Part shown: positions 25,116 to 33,579 of the stretch, one piece after another | How positions within the stretch are numbered: position 1 is the stretch's first letter | Layout: each line of letters begins with the position of its first letter | Assembly: GCF_003933745.1 (NCBI RefSeq) | Contig: NZ_RSEB01000006.1 | Coordinates: 186,001 to 250,000, forward strand | DNA: 64,000 nt | Reading direction: 5' to 3' | DNA from: Glycomyces terrestris | GTDB lineage: Bacteria > Actinomycetota > Actinomycetes > Mycobacteriales > Micromonosporaceae | Notes under the pieces: model-generated | Seen by the model: only the letters and a program-made list of their open reading frames with translations | Databases searched by the model: none | What the model was told of the DNA's origin: nothing | Program-made: the position numbers and the translations under genes

Positions 25116-26501
25116 CTACCCGAAATCCTGCCCGAAGCCGCGCTCCGCGGCCGCCGACCACGGCGGATCGGCCGACTCCACCTCCGGCTCGGCCGCCGCG
25201 AGCTCCCCGAGCCGCACCGGCGACGCGATCCGCCGCCGCGCGAACGCCGTGTCGCCCAGGCCCGCCAGCACCGCCGCGTTCCGCCCGCACACTCGGCCCT
25301 GGCACAGCCCCAGGCCCGCGCCGCTCGCCAGCTTCAGCGGCCGCACCCCGCCGACGTCCCGCTCCTCGACCGCCGCCCGCAGCCGCCGCAGGTCGACCTC
25401 CTCGCACCGGCACACGACCGTGTCCTCCCGCAGCCAGCCCGTCCAGCCCGACCGCACCGGGAACGCCGCCGCCAGCGCCGCCGCGAACCGCCGCCCCGCC
25501 CGCACCCGCGCCATCGCGCCCAGCGGCGGCTCCACCACGGCCCCGAGCCGCTTCGCGGCCGCCGCCCCGGCCACCGCGCCCTCCGACGCCGCCAGCTCGG
25601 CCCCGCCGATCCCCGTCAACTCCCCGGCCGCGAACACCCCCGGCACCGACGTGCCCTGCGCCGCGTCCACCGCCACGAACCCGCCCTCGATCCGGCACCG
25701 CGCCGCCACCGCGAGCTCCAGCTGCGGCGTGAACCCGAACCCGACCGCCACCGCGTCGACCTCGACCCGCCGCTCCGAACCCGGCACCGGCGCCCACTCC
25801 CGGTCCAGCCGCGCCAGCGTCACCGCCTCGACCTGCCGCGACCCGTGCGCCTCCACGACCGCCGTCCGCCGGCGGTACGGCACCCGGTGCCGCGCCAGCA
25901 GCCCCGCGTACCGCGCCAGCTCCGGAATCCGCCGCCCGCCCGCGGCCGCCCCCGCCGGGTCCGACAGCCAGGCCGACACCGGCGCGTTCGCCTCCGCGAC
26001 CGCCACCACCCGCGCCCCGGCCGCCGCCAGCGACGCCGCCACCGGCAGCAGGAACGGCCCCGTCCCGCCCACCAGCACCCGGTCGCCCACCGCGACCCCC
26101 TGGCCCTTCGCCATCGCCTGCGCCGCACCGGCGGTGAACACCCCCGGCAGGTCCCAGCCCGGGAACGGCAGCGCCCGGTCGAACGCGCCCGTCGCCAGCA
26201 CCAGCGCCCGCGTCTCCAGCACCCGCCCCGTCCGCGACGGATCGTCCGCGGCCCCGATCCGCAGGTGCACCCGGTGCCCGCCCGCGACCGGCTCCACCGC
26301 CCACACCGTCGCGTTCGGCACGTGCTCCACCTGGAACGGCAGCGTGAACCGGTCCCCGCGCGCGAGCGCGTCCTGCCGGAAGAACTGCCCGCCGAGCTTC
26401 GGCGCCGCGTCCACGAGCACGACCTCGACCCCGAGCGCCGCCGCGGCCGTCGCCGCCGCCAGCCCCGCCGGGCCGGCCCCGACCACCACGATCCGGTTCA
26501 C
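25116..26501 (-). CDS. FAD/NAD(P)-dependent oxidoreductase subunit, HcnB/OoxA-like, with BFD-type [2Fe-2S] domain
   Basis: A 461-residue flavoprotein. The N-terminal dinucleotide fold IVVVGAGPAGLAAATAAAALG (about 4-24) precedes GGQFFRQD, a second nucleotide fold near RVLVGGTGPFLLPVAASLAAAGARVVAVAEA, and FAAGELTGIGGAELAASEGAVAGAAAA. The C-terminal BFD-like cluster domain has CRCEE and LCQGRVCGR cysteines. This matches the alpha subunit of the HcnABC, opine/octopine oxidase and D-hydroxyproline dehydrogenase group. GTG start overlaps the preceding small ferredoxin-like gene (GTGA). It probably passes electrons from the DAO-type subunit encoded at 26778-27965. Confidence 0.86.
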   Translation of the reverse strand: MNRIVVVGAGPAGLAAATAAAALGVEVVLVDAAPKLGGQFFRQDALARGDRFTLPFQVEHVPNATVWAVEPVAGGHRVHLRIGAADDPSRTGRVLETRALVLATGAFDRALPFPGWDLPGVFTAGAAQAMAKGQGVAVGDRVLVGGTGPFLLPVAASLAAAGARVVAVAEANAPVSAWLSDPAGAAAGGRRIPELARYAGLLARHRVPYRRRTAVVEAHGSRQVEAVTLARLDREWAPVPGSERRVEVDAVAVGFGFTPQLELAVAARCRIEGGFVAVDAAQGTSVPGVFAAGELTGIGGAELAASEGAVAGAAAAKRLGAVVEPPLGAMARVRAGRRFAAALAAAFPVRSGWTGWLREDTVVCRCEEVDLRRLRAAVEERDVGGVRPLKLASGAGLGLCQGRVCGRNAAVLAGLGDTAFARRRIASPVRLGELAAAEPEVESADPPWSAAAERGFGQDFG

Positions 26502-26755
26502 GACGGCAGCTCCGCCCCGGACTGCGGCCGGATGTCGTCCCCGTCTGCCACCACGCGCTGGCACGCCCGCACATCGGGCACCCCGTTCACCTTCACCAGG
26601 CAGTCGAAGCACGTCCCGATCCCGCAGAACAGCCCGCGCGGCCGCCCCGAGCCCCGTGTCGTCCGCCACGACCGGACCCCGAGCCCGGTCAGCACCCCGG
26701 CGACCGTCTGGCCCTCCCGGGCCTCGACCTCCTCGCCGTCCCAGACCACCCTCAC
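26498..26755 (-). CDS. Small 2Fe-2S ferredoxin-type subunit, HcnA-like
   Basis: An 85-residue subunit with a ubiquitin-like 2Fe-2S fold (WDGEEVEAREGQTVAGVLTGLGV). The three cysteines of GLFCGIGTCFDCLVKVNG plus a fourth in VRACQRVV ligate the cluster. It is the gamma/A subunit of HcnABC or D-hydroxyproline dehydrogenase-type complexes. The GTG start is 22 bp after the DAO-type gene and its stop overlaps the next gene. Confidence 0.86.
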   Translation of the reverse strand: MRVVWDGEEVEAREGQTVAGVLTGLGVRSWRTTRGSGRPRGLFCGIGTCFDCLVKVNGVPDVRACQRVVADGDDIRPQSGAELPS

Positions 26756-26777
26756 GCCAGCACCCGCCTCGCTCCAG

Positions 26778-27965
26778 TCATGCCTTGATCTGCGCCATCA
26801 GCGCCGGCCGGTCCACCCGGAACGGCACCGGGTCCACCTCGGGCCGCCGCCCGTCCATCAGGTCCGCGAGCATCCGCCCCGTGCCCGGCGCCAGCCCGAC
26901 CCCCGCGCCCTCGTGCCCGCTCGCGTGCCACAGGCCCGGAATCCGCGGGTCCCGCCCGATGACCGGCAGGTGGTCGGGCGTGTACGGGCGGAACCCGCCG
27001 TACGCGCGCATGACCGGCACCCGCTCCAGGACCGGGAACAGCCGCACCGCGCCGCGCGCCAGGCGCCGCAGCACCTCGACCTCCAGCGACTCGTCGAACC
27101 CGGTGCGCTGGCGACTCGATCCGATGAGGACGGTCCCGGTGGGGGTGGACTCGACCACCGGTGAGACCTGGAGGTCCACGTCGCCGCTGGCGACGGACGC
27201 GACGTAGTCGGCGGCGTAGACCTTGCGGGCCACGAGCGGCGGGAGCGGCGCGGTCACCAGGACCATGCCGCGGCGCGGCAGGACCTCGATCGGCGCGCCC
27301 GCGGTGATCGAGAAGTGCCCGGCCCACGGGCCGCACGCGTTCACGACCGCGCCGCACGGGACCGCCTCGCCGCCGACGCGCACGCCCGCGACCTTGCCGC
27401 CCTTGACGATGAGCCCTTCGACCGCGGTGCCGCCGCACACGGCCCCGCCGCGGGCGCGGACGGCCGCCAGGAGCGCGGTCGCCGCGAGCACCGGCTGCAC
27501 CTGCGCGTCCCCGGGGTAGTGGGCCGCGGCCGTGATCGCCGTCGTCAGATGCGGTTCGAGGGCGCGGGCCGCGGCCTGCCCGAGGTCGCGCACCTCGACG
27601 CCGGCTTCGCGCTGCGCCTCGGTGATGATGCGCAGCGGGGTGATCGAGTCCTGGTCGGTGGCGACCACCAAGCCGCCCTTGGCCTCCCATTCGACGTCGG
27701 CGAGCGCCTCGCCGAGCTCGCCGCGGAGGGACTCCAGCAGCTCCGGCCAGCGGCGCCGGGAGGCCAGCGCCAGGTCGAGTTCGGGTCCGGGGGCCTTGTC
27801 GGAGAGGAGCACGTTGCCTTCGCCGGCGGCGGTGGTCGCCCCGGCGGGCGCGCCGCGGTCGACCACGAGCACGCGTCGGCCGCTCGCGCTCAGGGCCTCG
27901 GCGCAGGCGGCGCCGATGATCCCGGCGCCCACGACGACGACGTCGGCGGACTCGATCGGACTCAC
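26778..27965 (-). CDS. FAD-dependent D-amino-acid/opine oxidase-type subunit (HcnC/DadA-like)
   Basis: A 395-residue DAO-fold flavoenzyme. VVVVGAGIIGAACAEALSASGRRVLVVDRG (about 9-38) binds FAD; WEAKGGLVVATD, NACGPWAG and MRAYGGFRPYTPDHLPVIG complete the fold, ending HASGHEGAGVGLAPGTG. It resembles the catalytic subunit of HcnABC, opine oxidases and D-hydroxyproline dehydrogenase, oxidising the C-N bond of an amino or imino acid. The substrate cannot be decided here; no hydroxyproline-catabolism neighbours were seen. First gene of the operon. GTG start; upstream TACTGT -10 at 27996-27991. Confidence 0.86.
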   Translation of the reverse strand: MSPIESADVVVVGAGIIGAACAEALSASGRRVLVVDRGAPAGATTAAGEGNVLLSDKAPGPELDLALASRRRWPELLESLRGELGEALADVEWEAKGGLVVATDQDSITPLRIITEAQREAGVEVRDLGQAAARALEPHLTTAITAAAHYPGDAQVQPVLAATALLAAVRARGGAVCGGTAVEGLIVKGGKVAGVRVGGEAVPCGAVVNACGPWAGHFSITAGAPIEVLPRRGMVLVTAPLPPLVARKVYAADYVASVASGDVDLQVSPVVESTPTGTVLIGSSRQRTGFDESLEVEVLRRLARGAVRLFPVLERVPVMRAYGGFRPYTPDHLPVIGRDPRIPGLWHASGHEGAGVGLAPGTGRMLADLMDGRRPEVDPVPFRVDRPALMAQIKA

Positions 27966-28311
27966 CCCCGTCCTGACTTCAGGCCGGGGGACAGTATGCC
28001 CGATCCGGCCCTGAATATTCGTGTTCCGGCGTCAATGCGCGTGCCCCGCCGGGAACCCGACCACCGCCGGCCGCAGCGCCCTGCGGGCCCCGACGCGCCG
28101 CGCCCTCGTGGAGCGGATCGACGCGGTCGCCCGGTCCGGGCTCGCCCACGGCGTCACCGTCCTCGGCTGCGGGCTGCCCGAACTCCCGCAGGCCGCCCGG
28201 TGCGTCGGTGGTGTGCGCCCACGGCAGCTCGGTGACCGGGACGACCGGCGCGTCCGCTCATGCGCCACACGCGCATGGTGTGCGCCAGCCCTGACGGTGG
28301 AACCCGGGCCC
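27966..28311. other. Intergenic stretch with promoter hairpin and possible gene remnant
   Basis: A near-perfect 26-bp inverted repeat (CCCCCG-N14-CGGGGG, 27965-27990) covers the ribosome-binding region of the oxidase operon, just after its TACTGT -10. From about 28060 to 28240 the plus strand can be read as a protein-like segment (ALVERIDAVARSGL, GVTVLGCGLPELPQ) with no start site, ribosome site or complete domain. It may be a decayed fragment. No other feature was recognised. Confidence 0.4.
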
Positions 28312-28347
28312 CGGCGGGGCGGGGCGCCGCGGCGCCCCGCCCCGCCG
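28312..28347. terminator. 36-bp perfect palindrome after the reductase gene
   Basis: Seventeen-bp arms (CGGCGGGGCGGGGCGCC and its complement) around GC, beginning 3 bp past the TCA stop of the minus-strand reductase gene. It has no T tract. It probably acts as a terminator for that gene. Confidence 0.6.
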
Positions 28348-28349
28348 TC

Positions 28350-29240
28350 TCAGGCCAGGATCGTGTCCAGCGGCGACGCCGCGATGCCGAACGCCGCGCG
28401 GAAGTCGCCGTCGTCAATGATGAACGGCCGCGACGACATGTACGCCATCTCCGCGAACTCGCCCCACAACGGGTCGGTGAACGCGAGGAGGGCCGCCTCC
28501 CGCTCGGTCAGCTCCTCCAGCCGCGGCTCGGGGGCGCCGCGGAGCTCGGCCAGGCGGGTCGCGACCTCGCGGACCGTGGCGGTGAGCACCGGGGCGTGCC
28601 ACGCCCGGCCCCACGCGGTCTCGCTGCGCGCCAGCGCGACGAGCGCGGCGGCGGCGTCCTCGGTGTACGTGAACGAGTGCTGAGCGTCCGGGTTGCCGTC
28701 CACGAGCGCCAGCTCTCCCTTGAGGACGTTGGGTTCGACCATGAGGTTGAACGGCGAGTACGCGCCCGGCCCGAGGAACTGGCCGGCGCGCAGTTCGGTG
28801 ACGCGCAGGCGCCCCTCGTCGTGGGCGGCCTTCGCGCGCCGCCACAGCTCGGCCCGGACCTTCCCCTTGCGGGTCGTCGGCTCCATCGGGGTCCGCTCGG
28901 TCACCGGGGATGCCGGGCGGTACCCGTAGAGGTTGCCGAGCATCACGTAGTCGGCGCCGGCCTTCTCGGCCGCGGTGAGGATCGAGTCGAACAGCGGAGG
29001 CATCGCTTCCGGCCAGGTGTGGTACGCGGTCATGGCCGCGTTGAAGACGGTGTCCGCGCCTTGGACGGCGTCGATGAGGGCCGGAGTGTCGGCGGCGTCG
29101 AGCGCGATCCGCTCGATCCCGGGGTGCTCCGGGCCGCCGCCGCTGCGGGAGATCACGCGGACCCGGTCGCCGCTCTCGGCCAGCCGCCGCGCGGCCGCGG
29201 CCGCGACGGCGCCTCGTCCGACGATGACGCGCTCTGTCAT
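28350..29240 (-). CDS. NAD(P)-binding epimerase/reductase
   Basis: A 296-residue extended/atypical short-chain dehydrogenase. The nucleotide motif is VIVGRGAVAAAAARRLAESGDRVRVISR (GxGxxxxxxA-type), then NAAMTAYHTWPE and MLGNLYGY, with Tyr in the catalytic region but no clear YxxxK. Reading RAGQFLGPGAYSPF and FTYTEDAAAALVALA further supports an NAD-dependent epimerase/dehydratase fold. It is divergent from a GlxA-type regulator (128 bp gap), which may control it. Substrate unknown. Confidence 0.82.
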   Translation of the reverse strand: MTERVIVGRGAVAAAAARRLAESGDRVRVISRSGGGPEHPGIERIALDAADTPALIDAVQGADTVFNAAMTAYHTWPEAMPPLFDSILTAAEKAGADYVMLGNLYGYRPASPVTERTPMEPTTRKGKVRAELWRRAKAAHDEGRLRVTELRAGQFLGPGAYSPFNLMVEPNVLKGELALVDGNPDAQHSFTYTEDAAAALVALARSETAWGRAWHAPVLTATVREVATRLAELRGAPEPRLEELTEREAALLAFTDPLWGEFAEMAYMSSRPFIIDDGDFRAAFGIAASPLDTILA

Positions 29241-29367
29241 GGGTTGCTCCGATTCGCTGGTGTCCGTAGTGGAAGGAACGCGGTGGGCCCGACCGCGGCT
29301 CCAATCCTGCGCCGCGCCGCGCGGGTAGCCTAGTGGCCTGAACGCCAGACTCCCCAAGGATTCAGCC

Positions 29368-30315
29368 ATGCATCGCATCGCGGTTCTCGCCGTCCCGCCC
29401 GTCAAGGCCTTCGACCTGTCGATGCCCTCCACCCTGTTCGAGGACGCCGCCATCGAAGGGCGGCCCTGCTACGACATCACGGTCTGCACGCCCGAACCCG
29501 GCGTCATCGCGGCCTCCGGCGGCATCGGCGTCGTCGTCACCGCCGGCCTCGAGGCCCTGGACGCGGCCGACACGGTCGTCGTCCCCTCCACCGGGGCCCG
29601 CCACGATCCGCCCGAGGCGGTCCTCGACGCGCTCCGAGACGCCGCCGCCGCGGGGAAGCGGATCGCCTCCATCTGCTCCGGCGCGTTCGTCCTCGCCCGC
29701 GCCGGCCTCCTCGACGGCCGCCGCGCCACCACCCACTGGGCGCTCGCCGACGAGCTCCGCCGCGCCCGCCCCGCGGTCGAGGTCGACCCGAACGTGCTGT
29801 TCGTCGACGAGGGCCCGATCGTGACCGGCGCGGGCTCCACCGCCGGGATCGACCTGTGCCTCCACCTCATCCGCACCGACTACGGCGCGGCCGTGGCGAA
29901 CGCGGTCGCCCGCGCCGCCGTCGCCACCCCGGTGCGCCAGGGCGGCCAGGCCCAGTTCGTCGAGACGCCCCTGCCGCCCGACACCGGCTCGCCCCTCGCC
30001 GAGGCCCGCGTGTGGGCGCTCGGGCGCCTCGACCGCCCCATCTCACTCGACGACCTCGCCCGCGAGGCCCGCGTCAGCGTCCGGACCCTCGCGCGCCGCT
30101 TCACCGCCGAGACCGGCATGACCCCGTTCCAGTGGCTCCTCCAGCAGCGCCTCCACCGCGCCCGCGAGCTCCTGGAGGCCACCGACCACACGGTCGACCA
30201 GGTGGCGCGGCGCAGCGGCTTCGGCTCCGCCGAGTCGCTGCGCCAGCACTTCACCCGCCACATCGGACTGACGCCGAGCGCCTACCGGGCCTCGTTCACC
30301 CGCTCCCCGGCCTGA
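29368..30315 (+). CDS. GlxA family transcriptional regulator (DJ-1/PfpI + AraC HTH)
   Basis: A 315-residue regulator. The N-terminal DJ-1/PfpI domain (about 1-180) has the nucleophile-elbow ICSGAFVLARAGLLDGRRATTHW, with Cys near residue 112. A C-terminal AraC double HTH (about 212-312) contains LDDLAREARVSVRTLARRFTAETGMTPFQWLLQQRLHRARELLE and VARRSGFGSAESLRQHFTRHIGLTPSAYR. Such proteins usually activate divergent metabolic genes. Its 3' end overlaps the convergent ribosomal protection gene by 34 bp. Confidence 0.9.
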   Translation: MHRIAVLAVPPVKAFDLSMPSTLFEDAAIEGRPCYDITVCTPEPGVIAASGGIGVVVTAGLEALDAADTVVVPSTGARHDPPEAVLDALRDAAAAGKRIASICSGAFVLARAGLLDGRRATTHWALADELRRARPAVEVDPNVLFVDEGPIVTGAGSTAGIDLCLHLIRTDYGAAVANAVARAAVATPVRQGGQAQFVETPLPPDTGSPLAEARVWALGRLDRPISLDDLAREARVSVRTLARRFTAETGMTPFQWLLQQRLHRARELLEATDHTVDQVARRSGFGSAESLRQHFTRHIGLTPSAYRASFTRSPA

Positions 30316-32216
30316 CCGCCGCGGTGCGGCGGCGGACCGTAGACCGGGCGGTACTCGGCGAACTCGGTCGTGAACAGCGCCAGCCCCTCGGTCAGGCCCG
30401 GCAGGCTGCGCTCGACGCCGTGGACCGCCTCCGTCGGCATGAACCCCGAGACGTACCCGGTGGTCGTGGTCGAGAACTGTCCCTTGATGTTCGCGCGCGC
30501 CTCGCCCAGCCGCTTGAGGACGGCGTTCCCCGTCCCCGCCGGAAACTCCACGTGGAAGCTGTTCACCGGCTCGCACACCGCCGTGCCCGCCTCGCGGAGC
30601 ATCACGTCGAGCAGGTACTTCGTCGTGTCCCGGAAGTGCGCGGCCGTGCTCGTGCGCCCGATGTACCCGGTGGCCGTCAGCCACACCCGGCAGTCGGTGA
30701 CCGCCCAGCCGTACAGGCCCCGGCGCAGGTACTCGTACACGCCCTCCTCGACAGCGTTCCGCAGCGCCCGCGTCAGCGAGCCCCGCTCCACCTCGAGCCC
30801 GTAGTGCAGGCCCGAACCCGGCTCGCCCGGCTCCAGCCGCAGCCCCACGGTCGCGACGTTCGTCGTCTGCTGCCACGGCCCCATCTCGTGCAGCGCCGCG
30901 ACGGCGCGCAGCGGCCGCTCGACGTGGATCGCGCGCGTCTCCTCGAACTCGACGCCGATCCCGAACTCCTCGTCCAGGAGCGAGGCCACGACCTCCTTCT
31001 GGACCTCCCCGTACAGGCGCACCGCCATCTCCTCGGACAGCTCGTCCAGGTGCGGGTCCACCAGCGGGTCGCGCTCGGCCAGGCTCAGCAGCGCCCGGTT
31101 GAGCGGCACGCGGTCGTTCGGGTCGGCCGGGCGCACCACGGTCTCCAGCGTCGGCGGCGTGAACAGGCCGCCGGTCGCCAGGCCGTCAGGGGAGCCGATC
31201 GCATCCCCGATGCGGATGTCGCTGAGCCCCTTGACCTTCGCGATCGCGCCCGGTCCGGCCTCGCCCGGGACGGTGGCCGTGCCGTGGTCGAAGACCTCCA
31301 CCGCGGTCACCTTGCCCTCGTGCGCCTCGACCGCGCCGAACTCGCCGCGGCGGTACGCCGTCAGCACGTCCCGCGGCGCGATCCGGCCCGCGCTCACCCG
31401 CACGTACGCGACCTTCTGGTGGTGGTGCTCCACCTTGAACACCGTGCCGCGGGCCTCCGCGTCCGGGTCCCCTTGCGGCACCGGCAGGTAGCGGCGGATC
31501 CCCTCGGTCAGGGCCGCCACGCCCGCGCCGGTCACGGCCGACCCGAAGTACACCGGGTGCGCGGCCCCGGCCCGCACCTGCGCGGCCAGCTCGGTGTCGT
31601 AGTCGAGCGACTCCGGTCGCTCCAGGTACGCCGCGAGGAATTCGTCCGAGCCCGCCGACAGCAGGTCCGCGGCCCGGTCGGCGAACGCGCGCTCGCCGAA
31701 CCCGAACGGCACGGCCTGCGCCTCGGCCGACCCGATCGCGCGCACGGTGCCCATCGGCAGCAGCCGCGGGCTCAGCTTCTCGGCCAGGTCCTCCAGCAGG
31801 TCCGCCTCGCGGGCGCCGCGGCGGTCGATCTTGTTGACGAACAGGAGCGTCGGCACGCCAAGGCGCTCCAGGGTGCGGAACAGGACCCGCGTCTGGGCCT
31901 GCACGCCCTCGACCGCGGAGACCACCAGGACCGCGCCGTCGAGGACGCGCAGCGCGCGCTCGACCTCGGCGATGAAGTCGGTGTGGCCGGGCGTGTCGAT
32001 GAGGTTGACGGTGGTGCCGCCCAAGCGGAACGCGACGACGGCCGACTGGATCGTGATCCCGCGGCGGCGCTCCAGCTCCATCGAGTCGGTCTGCGTGCTC
32101 CCGGAGTCGACGCTCCCGACGCGGTCGATGATCCCCGCGTCGAACAGCAGCCGCTCGGTCAGGCTGGTCTTACCGGCGTCGACGTGGGCGAGAATCCCCA
32201 GATTCAGAAAAGGCAA
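30282..32216 (-). CDS. Tetracycline-resistance-type ribosomal protection protein, Otr(A)/Tet(M) family
   Basis: A 644-residue translational GTPase related to EF-G. G1 is ILAHVDAGKTSL, followed by GSTQTDSMELERRRGITI, G3 DTPGHTDF, and G4 NKID. The length, opening and C-terminal PGLTEGLALFTTEFAEYRPVYG resemble Streptomyces Otr(A), which dislodges tetracycline from the ribosome. TTG start with GAGGA six nt upstream; an out-of-frame 35-codon ORF overlaps this start (see 32170-32277). Chromosomal actinobacterial homologues may serve purposes other than drug resistance; no antibiotic gene cluster is visible here. Confidence 0.88.
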   Translation of the reverse strand: MPFLNLGILAHVDAGKTSLTERLLFDAGIIDRVGSVDSGSTQTDSMELERRRGITIQSAVVAFRLGGTTVNLIDTPGHTDFIAEVERALRVLDGAVLVVSAVEGVQAQTRVLFRTLERLGVPTLLFVNKIDRRGAREADLLEDLAEKLSPRLLPMGTVRAIGSAEAQAVPFGFGERAFADRAADLLSAGSDEFLAAYLERPESLDYDTELAAQVRAGAAHPVYFGSAVTGAGVAALTEGIRRYLPVPQGDPDAEARGTVFKVEHHHQKVAYVRVSAGRIAPRDVLTAYRRGEFGAVEAHEGKVTAVEVFDHGTATVPGEAGPGAIAKVKGLSDIRIGDAIGSPDGLATGGLFTPPTLETVVRPADPNDRVPLNRALLSLAERDPLVDPHLDELSEEMAVRLYGEVQKEVVASLLDEEFGIGVEFEETRAIHVERPLRAVAALHEMGPWQQTTNVATVGLRLEPGEPGSGLHYGLEVERGSLTRALRNAVEEGVYEYLRRGLYGWAVTDCRVWLTATGYIGRTSTAAHFRDTTKYLLDVMLREAGTAVCEPVNSFHVEFPAGTGNAVLKRLGEARANIKGQFSTTTTGYVSGFMPTEAVHGVERSLPGLTEGLALFTTEFAEYRPVYGPPPHRGGQAGERVNEAR

Positions 32217-32277
32217 TGTCGGTCCTCAGGAAAGAGTTCGGCTGGATTCGCTGGGTGAACTCCGTAGTCCGGCGCAT
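32170..32277 (-). CDS. Possible leader ORF overlapping the ribosomal protection gene
   Basis: An ATG-started 35-residue frame (begins MRRTTEFTQRIQPNSF) preceded by GAGAGGGG. It runs through the TTG start of the ribosomal protection gene in another frame and ends 44 bp inside it. Classical tet(M) is preceded by a short leader peptide used in attenuation, which makes this frame worth noting, but nothing proves that it is translated. Confidence 0.35.
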   Translation of the reverse strand: MRRTTEFTQRIQPNSFLRTDIAFSESGDSRPRRRR

Positions 32278-32388
32278 GTCGGACCCCTCTCAGACTGGTT
32301 TCGGACCGTACCCCGGCGACGCTAGGCCCGCCCGCCCGTTCCCGCAACCGGTTTTCGCCGCGGGCGCGCCCGCGTTAGGCTCCGCACC

Positions 32389-33579
32389 ATGGCCACCAGA
32401 GAGCGCGCGCTCGAGCGAATCCTCACCCCCCGCGAGGTCGCCGCCGCCAACCGCCTGCACCGGACCTGGCTCGAAGCCCGCGCGCCGCTCCCGGTCATGT
32501 CCGGCTTCGGCGTCTGGCCCCTGCTCAGCGTCCTCGCCACCGGCGCCGTCGGCGACACCCGCAGCCAGCTCCTCACCGCCGCCGGGCTCACCCCCGAACG
32601 CGCCGCCCGGATCCCCGCCGCCCTCGCGGAGGCGTTCGCCGAGACCGAGTCGATCCGCCTCGCGATCGCCGTCTGGGCCGGCTCCCGGATCACCCTCGAC
32701 CCGGACTGGACCGCCGGCCTCCCGGTCGACGCCGTCGGCACCCTCACCGGCGACACCGCCGCCGACAAGGCCGCCCTCGACGCCTGGGCCGCGCGCGCCA
32801 CCCGGGGCCTCATCGACCGGATGCCCGTCGACCTCTCCCAGCCCGTGGACCTCCTCCTCGCCTCCGCCCTCTCCGTGACCACCAAATGGATCACCCCCTT
32901 CCGCGACCTGCGGCGCACCTTCACCACCGGCCCCTGGTCCCGGCTCGGCCCCGTGCGCGGCCTCGCGGCCACCCTCCCCGGCGACCGCCTCCGCGTCGGC
33001 GACCACCTCTCGGTGCTCACGCTCCCCGGCGACGGCGACATCGACGTGCTCCTCGGCCTCGGCCCCGCCGACCGCGCCCCCGGACTCGTCCTCGGCAGCC
33101 TCGTCGCGACCGACCCCGCATCGCTCGCCCCGGCCGCCGACCTCGCCGTCGGCGACCGCGCCATCGGCGTCGAGGTCACCGAGCAGCGCACCGCCCGGCC
33201 CCAGCAGGGCCCCGAAGTCGACGTCGAGACCGTCCGCTTCGACCTCGCCTCCGACCTCGACCTCCTCGACGCCCACCGCGCCCTCGGCCTCACCCTCGCC
33301 GCCGACCGCGACCGGGCCCGGTTCGACCGCATGGCCGCCCAGCCCGTCAACGTGAGCCAGGCCCGCCAGTCCTGCCGGGCCGTCTTCTCCGCCACCGGCT
33401 TCGAGGCCGCCGCGGTCACCGCGATCGCCATGGCCCGGGCCGCCGGGGTCCCGAAGCTCAACCACCGCCGCAAACGCGTCCTCATCACCTTCGACCGGCC
33501 CTTCGCCTTCCTCGTCCGCCACCGACCCACCGGCCTCAACCTGTTCGCGGGCTGGGTCGACGAACCGGAGACCGCATGA
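32389..33579 (+). CDS. Serpin-like protein, first of tandem pair
   Basis: A 396-residue protein with a divergent serpin pattern and no signal peptide. Residues about 40-70 (GVWPLLSVLATGAVGDTRSQLLTAAGL) match helix B/C of serpins. LLLASALSVTTKWITPF (about 157-173) matches the strand containing the conserved N-x-KxxW-xxPF segment. ATGFEAAAVTAIAM (about 338-351) matches the reactive-loop hinge TEAAAATA. ITFDRPFAFLVRHRPTGLNLFAGWV (about 366-390) matches the C-terminal signature. The reactive loop is short and Arg/Lys-rich. A TAGGCT -10 lies 7 nt before the ATG (leaderless). The second gene overlaps by 4 bp. Serpins inhibit serine or cysteine proteases; the target is unknown. Confidence 0.75.
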   Translation: MATRERALERILTPREVAAANRLHRTWLEARAPLPVMSGFGVWPLLSVLATGAVGDTRSQLLTAAGLTPERAARIPAALAEAFAETESIRLAIAVWAGSRITLDPDWTAGLPVDAVGTLTGDTAADKAALDAWAARATRGLIDRMPVDLSQPVDLLLASALSVTTKWITPFRDLRRTFTTGPWSRLGPVRGLAATLPGDRLRVGDHLSVLTLPGDGDIDVLLGLGPADRAPGLVLGSLVATDPASLAPAADLAVGDRAIGVEVTEQRTARPQQGPEVDVETVRFDLASDLDLLDAHRALGLTLAADRDRARFDRMAAQPVNVSQARQSCRAVFSATGFEAAAVTAIAMARAAGVPKLNHRRKRVLITFDRPFAFLVRHRPTGLNLFAGWVDEPETA

